From assembly GCF_019754945.1 (NCBI RefSeq), contig NZ_JAEUWU010000001.1, positions 124,001 through 188,000 on the forward strand: a DNA stretch of 64,000 bases, read 5' to 3'. Origin of the DNA: Corynebacterium pseudokroppenstedtii (lineage in GTDB: Bacteria > Actinomycetota > Actinomycetes > Mycobacteriales > Mycobacteriaceae). Below, one piece after another: positions 9,880 to 17,867 of this stretch (position 1 is the first letter of the stretch; each line of letters begins with the position of its first letter). Made by a program: the position numbers and the translations under genes. Under the pieces are notes generated by a model, which was not told the DNA's origin, did not search any database, and saw only the letters and a program-made list of their open reading frames with translations.

Positions 9880-10031
9880 TGATGTATGAGCATGGCGGGC
9901 ACATTTTGTCACGCCGGCTCGTATGCTGATCACAACACCAATTCACCACGGTCTTTGCGCGAACGACCAGTGCGCTAAAGATCATCCCGCCAAATATCAT
10001 TGCTCCACAACCGAGAAGGAGAATAAACGCG

Positions 10032-10964
10032 ATGGACGCACCTCAAGGCAGTTCCCTGGGCGATCAACCCGATGGTTTTCGATCAGGTTTCGTTAGCTTC
10101 GTCGGACGCCCGAATACAGGGAAATCGACGTTAACCAATGCCTTGGTGGGCGAGAAAATTGCAATTACTGCAGATCAACCAGAGACCACTCGCCATCCCA
10201 TCCGCGGCGTGATTCACGAGGATAATGCGCAGATCATTGTCGTCGATACCCCTGGGCTGCACCGCCCGAGAACGCTATTGGGCGAACGTTTGAACGAAGT
10301 GGTTAAGGATACATATGCCGACGTCGATGTCATCGGGGTGTGCGTTCCCGCGAATGAAAAGTTGGGCCCGGGGGACCGGTGGATTGTGGAGAACGTCCGT
10401 AAAGCCGCCCCCAAAATGCCCTTGATCGGTATTGTTACGAAAACTGATATTGCATCAAAGGACGAAATCGGCGCTCAACTGCTCGCACTTCATGATCTTC
10501 TGGATGGTGCCGATGTTGTCCCGTGCTCGGCGAAGGATAATTTTCAGCTTTCTACCCTTCTTGAAGTATTGACGAGCTATCTTCCCGAGGGGCCAAAGTT
10601 TTATCCGGATGAGCATGTGACGGATGAAGACCGTGACACACGCATCTCGGAATTAATCCGTGAGGCCGCGCTATCAGGGCTGCGGGACGAGTTGCCGCAC
10701 TCGGTGGCTGTGGAAGTGGACGAGGTTTTACCTAATCCTGATCGCCCGAACGTTCTTGATGTTCATGCCATTATTTATGTTGAGCGCCCCGGTCAAAAGA
10801 AAATCTTATTGGGCAAAAATAATCGACGGATGGGTCGGATTATTTCTCAGTCGCGTAAGTCGCTCATCGAACTCATGGGGCAGAACGTGTTTGTTGATCT
10901 GAGGATCAAAGTGCTCGATAATTGGCAGTCCGATCCTAAGTCCTTAGGAAGATTGGGCTTTTAA
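10032..10964 (+). CDS. era: GTPase Era
   Basis: A 310-residue GTPase with G1 GRPNTGKS, G2 TTRH, G3 DTPGLHRP, G4 TKTD and G5 CSAK, followed by a C-terminal KH domain that binds the 3' end of 16S rRNA. Era checks 30S subunit assembly, in keeping with rsmE, ybeY and phoH nearby. The start ATG has AAGGAGA (10016-10022) upstream. A 152-base gap separates it from the CorC gene, so it may have its own promoter. recO follows after seven bases. Confidence 0.96.
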   Translation: MDAPQGSSLGDQPDGFRSGFVSFVGRPNTGKSTLTNALVGEKIAITADQPETTRHPIRGVIHEDNAQIIVVDTPGLHRPRTLLGERLNEVVKDTYADVDVIGVCVPANEKLGPGDRWIVENVRKAAPKMPLIGIVTKTDIASKDEIGAQLLALHDLLDGADVVPCSAKDNFQLSTLLEVLTSYLPEGPKFYPDEHVTDEDRDTRISELIREAALSGLRDELPHSVAVEVDEVLPNPDRPNVLDVHAIIYVERPGQKKILLGKNNRRMGRIISQSRKSLIELMGQNVFVDLRIKVLDNWQSDPKSLGRLGF

Positions 10965-10971
10965 TTCTTTT

Positions 10972-11772
10972 ATGCGTCAGAATTATCGCGACCGCGCCTT
11001 AGTAGTTCGCCATTACGATTTCAGTGAAGCCGACCGCATTGTGGTTTTGCTTACCCGTGAGCATGGCGTCGTCAGGGCTGTCGCGAAAGGCGTACGGAAG
11101 AATAAAAGTCGGTTTGGTGGTCGCCTCGCGCCCTTCGTCGTCGTCGATGTGCAGCTCTATGTTGGCCGGGGATCACTGGCGACGCTGACGTCGGCGGAAA
11201 CGGTCCGCTCGTACAACCAGTTGATCGTTGATTCTTACGCTAAGTACACGGCTGCATGCGCGGTGCTCGATGTTGCCGAGAAACTGACGGTGGGCGAGGA
11301 GGCGACGCTGTGTGATGATGCCGCAGCGGCCATTCGCGATATTGCGCATTCCTGGCCGGTGGACTCAGCTGCACAGGGGGAGGACTCGAGAGTGAGGGCC
11401 GAGGGCTTGCCGACGTTACGCGTCGACAAGTTTGTCCTGCGTGCCCTGGCCGCTGAGGGGTGGGAACCGCAACTGTTTTCCTGCGCCGGGTGTGGCCAAC
11501 CTGGCCCTCACCATGCGTTTTCAGCGTCGATCGGTGGGGCAGTGTGCGGTGCGTGCCGCCCGCCCGGAGCCTTGACAGTTCCCGAGGAGTCCCTGCGGTT
11601 GGCGTGGTGGCTTGCTCATGATCGCGATGCGGCTGTTCGCAATGCGTGGATGTCGTCGGGTGATTCCCCAGAGTTTCGTCGTATAGCTGACGGGTGCCAC
11701 GACTTGGTCGTCGAGCATGTGCAGTGGCATCTCGGCATGAAGCTGCGGACCGTGGAACTCATGGAAGGCTAG
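10972..11772 (+). CDS. recO: DNA repair protein RecO
   Basis: A 266-residue RecO with the N-terminal OB-fold ([20 protein letters not shown]) and a C-terminal zinc-binding region with Cys pairs CAGCG and CGAC. With RecR it loads RecA at single-strand gaps. It starts seven bases after era and the two are probably co-transcribed. The length and the order era-recO-prenyl synthase match other Actinobacteria. Confidence 0.95.
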   Translation: MRQNYRDRALVVRHYDFSEADRIVVLLTREHGVVRAVAKGVRKNKSRFGGRLAPFVVVDVQLYVGRGSLATLTSAETVRSYNQLIVDSYAKYTAACAVLDVAEKLTVGEEATLCDDAAAAIRDIAHSWPVDSAAQGEDSRVRAEGLPTLRVDKFVLRALAAEGWEPQLFSCAGCGQPGPHHAFSASIGGAVCGACRPPGALTVPEESLRLAWWLAHDRDAAVRNAWMSSGDSPEFRRIADGCHDLVVEHVQWHLGMKLRTVELMEG

Positions 11773-11873
11773 GCAGCCGAACCCGCGTGATTGCGCGCCC
11801 GCGCCCGGTTGGTCGTCGGACCAGGTTGATAGGTTGTCGTGAGCACCAACATCGGTCTGGCAGAATAATCCAT

Positions 11874-12629
11874 GTGAATTCTTCGTCATCTGTTCAACTT
11901 CCTTCTGCTCCGCCTGATCTTCCCGCTGACTTGATTCCTCGCCATATTGCTCTGGTGATGGATGGGAATGGCCGTTGGGCTCGCGAGCGTGGTCTTCCCC
12001 GCACAGAGGGGCACAAGCGCGGTGAGGCCGTGCTGATGGACGCCGTCGATGGTTGTCTCGAGGCCGGGGTGAACACTTTGTCGGCCTACGCGTTTTCGAC
12101 TGAGAATTGGCGACGCAGCCCTGAAGAGGTTCGCTTCATCATGGGGTTTAGCCGTCGGGTGTTGCACGATCACCGCGATGAACTGGATGCGAAGGGCGTT
12201 CGTATTCGCTGGATCGGCCGTCGTCCCCGGTTGTGGCGGGTAGTCATTCGGGAGCTGGAGAAGGCTGAGGCTCAGACCGTGAATAACACCCGAATGACGC
12301 TCAACATGTGCATTAATTATGGTGGTCGCGCAGAAATTGCGGACGCCATGAAATTAGTGGCCGAAAAAGTTCAGAGTGGTGAAATTTCTCCTTCGGATAT
12401 CACTGAAAAAAATATTTCATCATTCTTATATGATCCGGAAATGCCGGATGTAGATTTATTTCTTCGTCCCTCGGGAGAAAAAAGAACATCGAATTTCCTC
12501 TTGTGGCAATCCGCCTATGCGGAGTATGTTTTTCAAGATGTTCTTTTCCCCGATTTTACGAAAAACCATATTTGGGCCGCTATAAATGAATACGCTCACC
12601 GTGACCGTCGTTTCGGTGGAGTCAAGTAG
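11874..12629 (+). CDS. uppS: cis-prenyltransferase (isoprenyl/decaprenyl diphosphate synthase, UppS family)
   Basis: A 251-residue Z-isoprenyl diphosphate synthase. It has the catalytic MDGNGRWA near the N-terminus, the [10 protein letters not shown] segment, and the C-terminal [18 protein letters not shown] pyrophosphate-binding region. These enzymes make the polyprenyl carrier for peptidoglycan and arabinogalactan. The copy beside recO in M. tuberculosis makes decaprenyl diphosphate, so the same role is likely here, though product length cannot be read. GTG 11874 is the best start; the frame is open further upstream but without family similarity. The last third of the gene is noticeably more A/T-rich than the rest. 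Confidence 0.92.
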   Translation: MNSSSSVQLPSAPPDLPADLIPRHIALVMDGNGRWARERGLPRTEGHKRGEAVLMDAVDGCLEAGVNTLSAYAFSTENWRRSPEEVRFIMGFSRRVLHDHRDELDAKGVRIRWIGRRPRLWRVVIRELEKAEAQTVNNTRMTLNMCINYGGRAEIADAMKLVAEKVQSGEISPSDITEKNISSFLYDPEMPDVDLFLRPSGEKRTSNFLLWQSAYAEYVFQDVLFPDFTKNHIWAAINEYAHRDRRFGGVK

Positions 12630-12704
12630 TGGCGACGGAGTGACGTAGCGGCCAGGGGCTGGCTGCATGGTTGTGGGTTGATGGTGTGTACCGAGGAGTG
12701 ATCG

Positions 12705-13826
12705 ATGAATTCGAAGAAGACCACTGATGTTCCTACCCCTACCCGCAGGCAAATCAACCGGTGGCAACGCTACTTAGCGAATGAACGCGCTGAGGCGGCT
12801 GTGTACCGCGAACTCGCCCGGAAGAAAACGGGGGAAGAGCGCACCATTCTTTTAGAGATCGCCGAAGCCGAGCACCGTCACGAGGAGTACTGGCTGGAGC
12901 GCCTCGGTGACCGCGTGGGGATGCCGCGTTCGCCCAGCTGGGGGACGCGTTTCCTCGGCTGGATGGCGAAGAACATGGGCTCCGTGTGGGTCTTGGCACT
13001 TATGCAGTCTGCAGAGACCCGCTCCCCGTATTTGAAAGACACCGACGCTACCGAGCAAATGATTGCCGACGAAGCGATCCACGCCGAGGTCGTTCGCGGT
13101 CTGGCAGCTCGCGGGCGAGAAAACATGTCGGGGAGTTTCCGCGCAGCGGTATTCGGTGCCAATGACGGCCTGGTATCGAACTTAGCATTGGTGCTTGGTG
13201 TGATCGGCTCCGGGATATCGCATCACACGGTCCTGGTGACCGGCCTGTCCGGTTTGTTAGCCGGCGCCTTGTCTATGGGGGCGGGAGAGTACGTATCGGT
13301 GTCCTCCCAGCGGAAACTGCTCGCGGCGTCAGAGCCTAACCCGGAGGCAAAGCATATCGTCCCCAAGCTGGACATGAACGCTAATGAGTTGGCTTTGGTT
13401 TATCGGGCAAGGGGATACGACGCGGAGAAGGCCCAACGTAAAGCTGTCGAAGTTTTCGATGAGGTCACCCGCGCGATGTCCGCGCAGGAGCAGCCGGGAG
13501 CGCGTGATACTGCACGGCGTATGGCTAATCCGGTGTATGCGGAGTCGCATGACGTTGTGGGGACTGCCTTGGGGGCGGCGATATCAAGTTTCTCGTTCTT
13601 TGCGTCCGGTGCGATCATCCCGGTCTTGCCGTTCTTGTTGGGGATGACGGGACTCGCCGCAGTGGTGGTGGCCTGCACGCTGGTGGGAATTGCGCTTTTG
13701 TGCACGGGAGGAACTGTCGGTTTGCTCTCTGGGACCTCTGTGGTCAAGCGCGCATTGTTCCAGCTTGCGATTGGTGCTGGTGCTGCCAGTGTGACCTTCG
13801 TGTTGGGACGTATTTTCTCGGGCTAA
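12705..13826 (+). CDS. Ferritin-like/rubrerythrin domain fused to VIT1/CCC1 membrane transporter
   Basis: A 373-residue fusion. Residues 1-140 form a ferritin-like four-helix domain with metal-ligand motifs (NERAEAAVYRE, EAEHRHEEYW, QSAETRSPY, DEAIHAE). From about 145 the sequence is a VIT1/CCC1 transporter: FGANDGLVSNLALVLGV, LSMGAGEYVSVSSQ, then three hydrophobic helices at the C-terminus. Proteins of this architecture (MbfA-type) export iron or manganese, with the ferritin-like domain sensing or delivering metal. The gene lies between the prenyl synthase and zur, next to a FhuF-like reductase, which suggests a metal-homeostasis neighbourhood. No DtxR or Zur box was found in its 75-base upstream gap. 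Confidence 0.9.
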   Translation: MNSKKTTDVPTPTRRQINRWQRYLANERAEAAVYRELARKKTGEERTILLEIAEAEHRHEEYWLERLGDRVGMPRSPSWGTRFLGWMAKNMGSVWVLALMQSAETRSPYLKDTDATEQMIADEAIHAEVVRGLAARGRENMSGSFRAAVFGANDGLVSNLALVLGVIGSGISHHTVLVTGLSGLLAGALSMGAGEYVSVSSQRKLLAASEPNPEAKHIVPKLDMNANELALVYRARGYDAEKAQRKAVEVFDEVTRAMSAQEQPGARDTARRMANPVYAESHDVVGTALGAAISSFSFFASGAIIPVLPFLLGMTGLAAVVVACTLVGIALLCTGGTVGLLSGTSVVKRALFQLAIGAGAASVTFVLGRIFSG

Positions 13827-13987
13827 ACCGGCGGCCACTCTGGTTGGTCCTCCGGGGGTTTCTCCACGCAGACGCTGGGTTATACGACGGAAGGCGGTGT
13901 GGACAGAATCCTGGGGTGCGAAGCACCGACGCACGGAACAAGGAGCCGGTACATGGAAAGCTGCCGGGAATGCTACACCTGGAGCCT

Positions 13988-14115
13988 GAAAAATGCGCGG
14001 GTATATGCGCCCTCAAATAAAAGTGCGGGGGTATATGGGCAATTTTCGGCCATTTTTCGCCCATATTCCCCCGCAGTTTTCACAACCGACCCTGACATAC
14101 CCCCTCAGTTTTCCG
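13988..14115. repeat. Cluster of four GGGGGTATATG-type motifs, two direct and two inverted
   Basis: Two forward copies (13988-14010 and 14017-14040) and two reverse copies (14059-14082 and 14091-14115) share the core GAAAAnTGnGGGGGTATATG. The inner pair forms a near-perfect hairpin: TGCGGGGGTATATGGGC (14024-14040) pairs with GCCCATATTCCCCCGCA (14059-14075) at 16 of 17 positions across an 18-base loop. The arrangement is roughly mirror-symmetric. It could be an interspersed repeat remnant, a protein-binding array or a structured RNA. Confidence 0.75.
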
Positions 14116-14189
14116 GCACACGGACACACCTTTGTCGTAAACCCCCAAGCGCTCCACCAGCGCCGCACCAACGCAGCACACAATGATAA

Positions 14190-14220
14190 AGCCGGCCAGA
14201 GAACTCATCTCCGGCCGGCT
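14190..14220 (-). terminator. Hairpin downstream of zur
   Basis: AGCCGGCC (14190-14197) pairs with GGCCGGCT (14213-14220). Read on the minus strand, it lies 49 bases after the zur stop and is followed by a short T-containing tail (TTATC), as expected for a weak intrinsic terminator. It may act in both directions between the convergent genes. Confidence 0.65.
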
Positions 14221-14268
14221 AATATCCGCTGTCACTGGGTGCACTCATGCACAACAAGTCATCGTGTT

Positions 14269-14691
14269 TTACGACTTCTTACCGTGGCAGCGCGGGCACA
14301 GGCCAAACACCTCGGCGGTGTGGCCGGTGAGAACGTAGCCGTGCTCGTCGGCAGCCTGTTGCGACCACTCTTCGACGGGACCTCCGTCGATTTCTACTGC
14401 GGCTCCGCAGTTGGTGCATACCAAGTGGTGATGGTGCGTCGAGGAGTTGCACTTGCGGTACAGCGCCTCGCCGCCGAGGCTATTGAGAACGTCGACTTCT
14501 CCGGCGTCGGCAAGTGCCTGAAGGGTCCTATACACAGTTGTGAGCCCGACGCTCTCGCCTTTATCGACGATGCGACGGTGAATGTCGCCGGCAGAGGCGA
14601 ACCGAGGAAGGTCAGCGAGGGTATCTTCGACGGCTGCCCTCTGGCGGGTGGATCGGATGCCGATTGTCTTACGGCGTGGTGTCGTAGTCAT
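14269..14691 (-). CDS. zur: Fur-family regulator, probably the zinc uptake regulator Zur
   Basis: A 140-residue Fur-family repressor. It has a winged helix (residues 10-80, with TTVYRTLQALADAGEV) and a metal-binding dimerisation domain with HHHH, CTNC and CPRC; the two CxxC pairs form the structural zinc site. The place next to the recO/prenyl-synthase block matches FurB (Zur) of M. tuberculosis, which favours zinc over iron, though the SmtB-type partner found there is absent. The ATG is preceded by AGGAGAAG on the minus strand. The upstream region is unusually structured and contains an AT-rich block. Confidence 0.88.
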   Translation of the reverse strand: MTTTPRRKTIGIRSTRQRAAVEDTLADLPRFASAGDIHRRIVDKGESVGLTTVYRTLQALADAGEVDVLNSLGGEALYRKCNSSTHHHHLVCTNCGAAVEIDGGPVEEWSQQAADEHGYVLTGHTAEVFGLCPRCHGKKS

Positions 14692-15085
14692 GTAATTCTT
14701 CTCCTTAGTGTCGTTTGCTCGGGGCGCGAGTTGGTTGTGGTCTGGCTCGCGTTGTGGTCTGTGAGCAAACGACGCGTGTTACATCGTGTTGGGTTCTCGC
14801 CAGCGTCCGAGGGATACTGTGGTGCACCCACTTAATATTTAGTGAAATTCATATGTGAGCGTTACATCTAAATATATAAATTTTAGATTTTCCTGTATCA
14901 GAGGCCCTAACGGACGTCTGTGTACCACTCAGGTGCGGTCCATGGCGCCGGACATCTGGATGGAAAATGAATACTGCTGTGGGAGCAAATGTGTATTGGT
15001 ACTGTGGAAGATGCCTCGCAGAAACAGTTGGTAGTGGTATCCAGCGTGTTTAGGAGTGTTCTCACAGTGGGAGGCGGTGTGTGGA
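14692..15085. other. Divergent intergenic region between zur and the fhuF-like gene
   Basis: This 394-base region holds the divergent control signals of zur and the FhuF-like gene. The part next to zur contains nested inverted and direct repeats (14710-14773). Further out, an AT-rich block at about 14832-14893 contrasts with the GC-rich surroundings and contains TATAAT-like hexamers on both strands. I could not recognise a clear DtxR or Zur box. Confidence 0.6.
14710..14773 (-). repeat. Nested inverted repeat in the zur leader
   Basis: GTCGTTTGCTC (14710-14720) is perfectly repeated in inverse as GAGCAAACGAC (14763-14773). Inside lies a second dyad (CGCGAG / CTCGCG) and a direct repeat TTGTGGTCTG at 14735-14744 and 14752-14761 (17-base period). 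The outer arm ends 19 bases before the zur start codon, so on the transcript this would form a long stem close to the ribosome binding site. Confidence 0.75.
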
Positions 15086-15940
15086 ATGGGCACTAATTCA
15101 CTAGACCGGGCTTTCGCTCGGCTCATATCCCGCCAGCCGCGATTCGCACCTGAAATAGGTGGCGTATCACCCAACGGTGTTCATAGTAGACCGGATGAGG
15201 GCGCCCTGTCGAGTAATGAAAATCGTCACCCCACCGGTCCGACATCTGAGCAAGGCTTTGACCAGACTCCCGAGCAGGAGAGTGCCGGAGCGAGGTGGAC
15301 CCTTTCCGACCTCGTGGACCCCAGCGTCATGACCCGCAATGTTGCCGCTGCCCAGCGCCAATTCCAGCTAGAGTCCGAAAAAGACGCGGCGCACCTGTGG
15401 CTCTACAGTTTCTGCAACACCCTCGTCGCCCCTTCGCTGTGGCTCACGGTGCAGGAATCGGTGTGCCCTAGCCCGAACATCGACGACGGGATCCTCAAGC
15501 ACAGAGAAGGCATGTGGTGGAGCTTCCATCCCGGGGCGACGACAACCTCTGATCAATTCGGCGCGATTTTTGCCGACACCATCCGGCCCGTTATCGAATC
15601 CCTTTCTGAGGTGACGTCGGTCTCTCCGGCCCCGCTTCGGGCCATTGCCGTCGACGCTTTAGGAAGTGCCGCCACGGAAGCGGGCAACGACGATTTCGCT
15701 CCGGAGGAAGGGGAAGAGTGTGCCACAACGTGTGAGGACGCGTTTCGCGACGAAGCGGCGACGTGGGGCGCCCGGGTACCCCCATTCCGTTCCCAGTGGA
15801 TCACCGACGCGATGGGGGAGGATCGTGTCGTCGTCGTGAGGTCATCGTGCTGCATGATGTACCGCTCGCCGATGGCGGATATGTGCACGAACTGCCCGCG
15901 TCGGGACAAAGAATCTCGGCGGAACCTTCTTGAGTTATAG
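15086..15940 (+). CDS. FhuF-like ferric-siderophore reductase, (2Fe-2S)-binding
   Basis: A 284-residue protein whose C-terminus carries CCMMYRSPMADMCTNC. This is exactly the CCx10CxxC pattern that binds the [2Fe-2S] cluster in FhuF-type ferric reductases, which release iron from siderophores in the cytoplasm. The N-terminal 70 residues are low-complexity and probably disordered. The start ATG 15086 follows GGGAGG (15069-15074); in-frame GTGs at 15056 and 15077 lack suitable spacing. It is divergent from zur and near the ferritin/VIT1 gene. No transporter gene for siderophores is adjacent, so the substrate is unknown. Confidence 0.83.
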   Translation: MGTNSLDRAFARLISRQPRFAPEIGGVSPNGVHSRPDEGALSSNENRHPTGPTSEQGFDQTPEQESAGARWTLSDLVDPSVMTRNVAAAQRQFQLESEKDAAHLWLYSFCNTLVAPSLWLTVQESVCPSPNIDDGILKHREGMWWSFHPGATTTSDQFGAIFADTIRPVIESLSEVTSVSPAPLRAIAVDALGSAATEAGNDDFAPEEGEECATTCEDAFRDEAATWGARVPPFRSQWITDAMGEDRVVVVRSSCCMMYRSPMADMCTNCPRRDKESRRNLLEL

Positions 15941-16125
15941 ATGCTGGACCCTGTGCGGAATCATCCGCCACCCGCCGGAACCCGCCACGCGACCACCCGC
16001 CGTCCGCAGCCATCTAACTTTTAGCTCACCCTATCCTTATGGCCTGTAGAAAGGCTCGGGCTCGGCGTACACTCGTGGCAACGCCTATCGCGGTTCGGCC
16101 GGCGTTGGAAAGGTAGTGGAGGGAC

Positions 16126-16902
16126 ATGAATTTCCTAGAATTGATCGCGGCGGCTCTCGACCGAGAAGGGATCGAATCCCGTATATCGGGCGAGGCCCTG
16201 TATGTCCCCATCTCGCCGGACGTGGATCTTCGTTGCGAAGAGATCAATTCAGACATTCCGGCAGCCAATGTGTACGTGGCCGTCGCTAATGCCGCGCCGG
16301 GCGACGATGCATCCGATGACGATGCCATGCTGGTCACGGCAATATTCACCGTCGAGGATGCCGTCGATACGGTCAATTTCCATGTTGCGACGGACCAAGC
16401 CGTGACGATTATCCGAGATCTTCTCGACGGCTCAGATGCGCGTATTGCGGATTTGGACTTTGAACAAGATGACGAGGATCCGACTCTGCTATCTGCGGAT
16501 GTGGGGGAGTCGTCGTCCCTGGAAGTGGTGACGACGGTGGATTCCTCGTCCCCGTCCGTCAGCGTGGCGTTTGTGACATATATTGACCCCGACGACGCAG
16601 ATGACACGGATGATACCGACGACTCCGACGAATCCGATGATGTCGATGACGCGGATGAACCTGATGATACCGACGACCTAGACGACACCGACCTCGATGC
16701 ATCCGAGAACGACGACGATCTCTCTGACGATGACGTCGCCGTGGAAGTCATGGATCTGGGCGTATTCAAAGACTATGACACGGTTTTCAATGTGCTCAGC
16801 GTCGCTGTTGACCAAGCGGAGAATTGGGAGGCTGAGCTCATCAACTCAGCCAACGATCCATGGGGAGGCAGTGCGCGTGATCCGTGGGTGAACGAAGCGT
16901 AA
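16126..16902 (+). CDS. Hypothetical protein with an Asp-rich linker
   Basis: A 258-residue, very acidic protein that I do not recognise. It starts at an ATG with GGAGG eight bases upstream. Residues 1-150 look like a folded alpha/beta domain (MNFLELIAAALDREGIESRI; FTVEDAVDTVNFHVATDQA). Residues 154-205 are almost all Asp with Thr, Ser, Glu and Ala. A short C-terminal segment (VFKDYDTVFNVLSVAVDQAENWEAEL) again looks folded and helical. It has no signal peptide or membrane segment. The Asp run is encoded by a GAY-rich imperfect repeat, which may vary in length. The bipartite layout vaguely recalls YbjN-like proteins, but the similarity is too weak to call. Confidence 0.7.
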   Translation: MNFLELIAAALDREGIESRISGEALYVPISPDVDLRCEEINSDIPAANVYVAVANAAPGDDASDDDAMLVTAIFTVEDAVDTVNFHVATDQAVTIIRDLLDGSDARIADLDFEQDDEDPTLLSADVGESSSLEVVTTVDSSSPSVSVAFVTYIDPDDADDTDDTDDSDESDDVDDADEPDDTDDLDDTDLDASENDDDLSDDDVAVEVMDLGVFKDYDTVFNVLSVAVDQAENWEAELINSANDPWGGSARDPWVNEA

Positions 16903-16951
16903 GCGCTGGCTACAGCGCTACGGCACGCGCGGTACGGATACCGCACCACTG

Positions 16952-17677
16952 CTACCACATCAAGACTGATGCGCCACTCTTACTTTCGCAGACGGTAACA
17001 TCCGCCTGGCTTTCGCACTTCAAAGTGAGCTTCTCATTGCTTACCGGGGATGTTGCGGTAATCGATAGCGGTGTCACCTGGCTCAGCTTCTTGGACCCGG
17101 TCACCTTGTTAAAAGCTTCGCCTGCAGCGGCACTAGCAAACTCGCAACTTGTGCCATCCAGCGCTGCGACTTGCTCGATGCCCTTTTTAATCGCCGCGTC
17201 ATTTCCACGACTACAGACGGTCATCGTCTTGCCATTGCGGGTGAATTGCACGCCCGGGGGATAGAACGGCATACCGCTAGCCAAGGCTGGTTCGCCCAGC
17301 TCTTTGGTTGTGCCCGCTCCACGGACGTCTTTGACGTCGGTGTTCTTCTTGTCAGATCCGACGACAGCATTAAGCAGCGCGTTGTCGTTCGCAGCACCAC
17401 TCTGCTTAGCGTCGGCGGGGTCTGCAGCGGAGCTAGGCGGAATTGAGGGGCCCTCGCCATTGTCCTCCGATGGAGCCGGGCTCTTTTGTGCCGACGGGGC
17501 AGCAGTCCTGGTCGACGTCGACGTGACAACGCTGGTGGAGTTGTCGTCGTCCGAGTTCGAGGAACATCCGGTGACGACGCCACACAGAGCGATGGCACAG
17601 CCGCCTGCGGCAAGTACTTTCAGCGACGTGCGTCGGTAATTGCGCCCTCGAATGGGGGCCCATTGGCCGGTTGACAT
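16952..17677 (-). CDS. Putative lipoprotein of unknown function
   Basis: The protein has 241 residues when started at ATG 17677. A basic N-region (RGRNYRRTS) and hydrophobic core lead to the lipobox VTGC at about residue 36, so it should be lipid-anchored outside the membrane. A Ser/Thr/Asp/Pro-rich linker of about 70 residues follows, then a compact C-terminal domain with four Cys (TVCSRG, TSCEFA, LKCESQ, TVCESK), which suggests two disulphides. A GTG start at 17812 is in frame but would put 45 residues before the signal peptide. Function unknown. It is convergent with the Asp-rich protein gene. Confidence 0.75.
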   Translation of the reverse strand: MSTGQWAPIRGRNYRRTSLKVLAAGGCAIALCGVVTGCSSNSDDDNSTSVVTSTSTRTAAPSAQKSPAPSEDNGEGPSIPPSSAADPADAKQSGAANDNALLNAVVGSDKKNTDVKDVRGAGTTKELGEPALASGMPFYPPGVQFTRNGKTMTVCSRGNDAAIKKGIEQVAALDGTSCEFASAAAGEAFNKVTGSKKLSQVTPLSITATSPVSNEKLTLKCESQADVTVCESKSGASVLMW

Positions 17678-17867
17678 GGTGGTATCTGTTGCTGTGATGG
17701 GGTCGGATTTAATGGATCGCACCCACTCGAGCGTACCGTTACAAGAGAGCCGTGGGAAGTTCACGGAGGATGCCCCGAAGTCCGCGCTTACAGTTACTGG
17801 TTTCAGTGGCACGTCTGTGATAACCGCTCACCCCTGACTTGGAGCGCACGGATGGAAGGTATCGCTC

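Larger units (their letters stand above)
13827..14268. other. Intergenic region with a four-copy repeat cluster and the zur terminator
   Basis: This 442-base stretch lies between convergent genes. I see no credible coding sequence; frames that read through it have no family resemblance and run antisense into zur. It holds four related copies of a 20-24 base motif (13988-14115) and the terminator-like hairpin at 14190-14220, both listed separately. Confidence 0.7.

Noticed and set aside
13993..14835. 280-codon plus-strand frame through the repeat cluster
   Set aside because: It crosses the repeat cluster and terminator and runs antisense through zur; it has no family resemblance.
16026..16769. 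Serine-rich 247-codon frame on the minus strand
   Set aside because: It is the antisense image of the Asp-rich gene (GAY-rich codons read as Ser from the other strand) and has no start signal.
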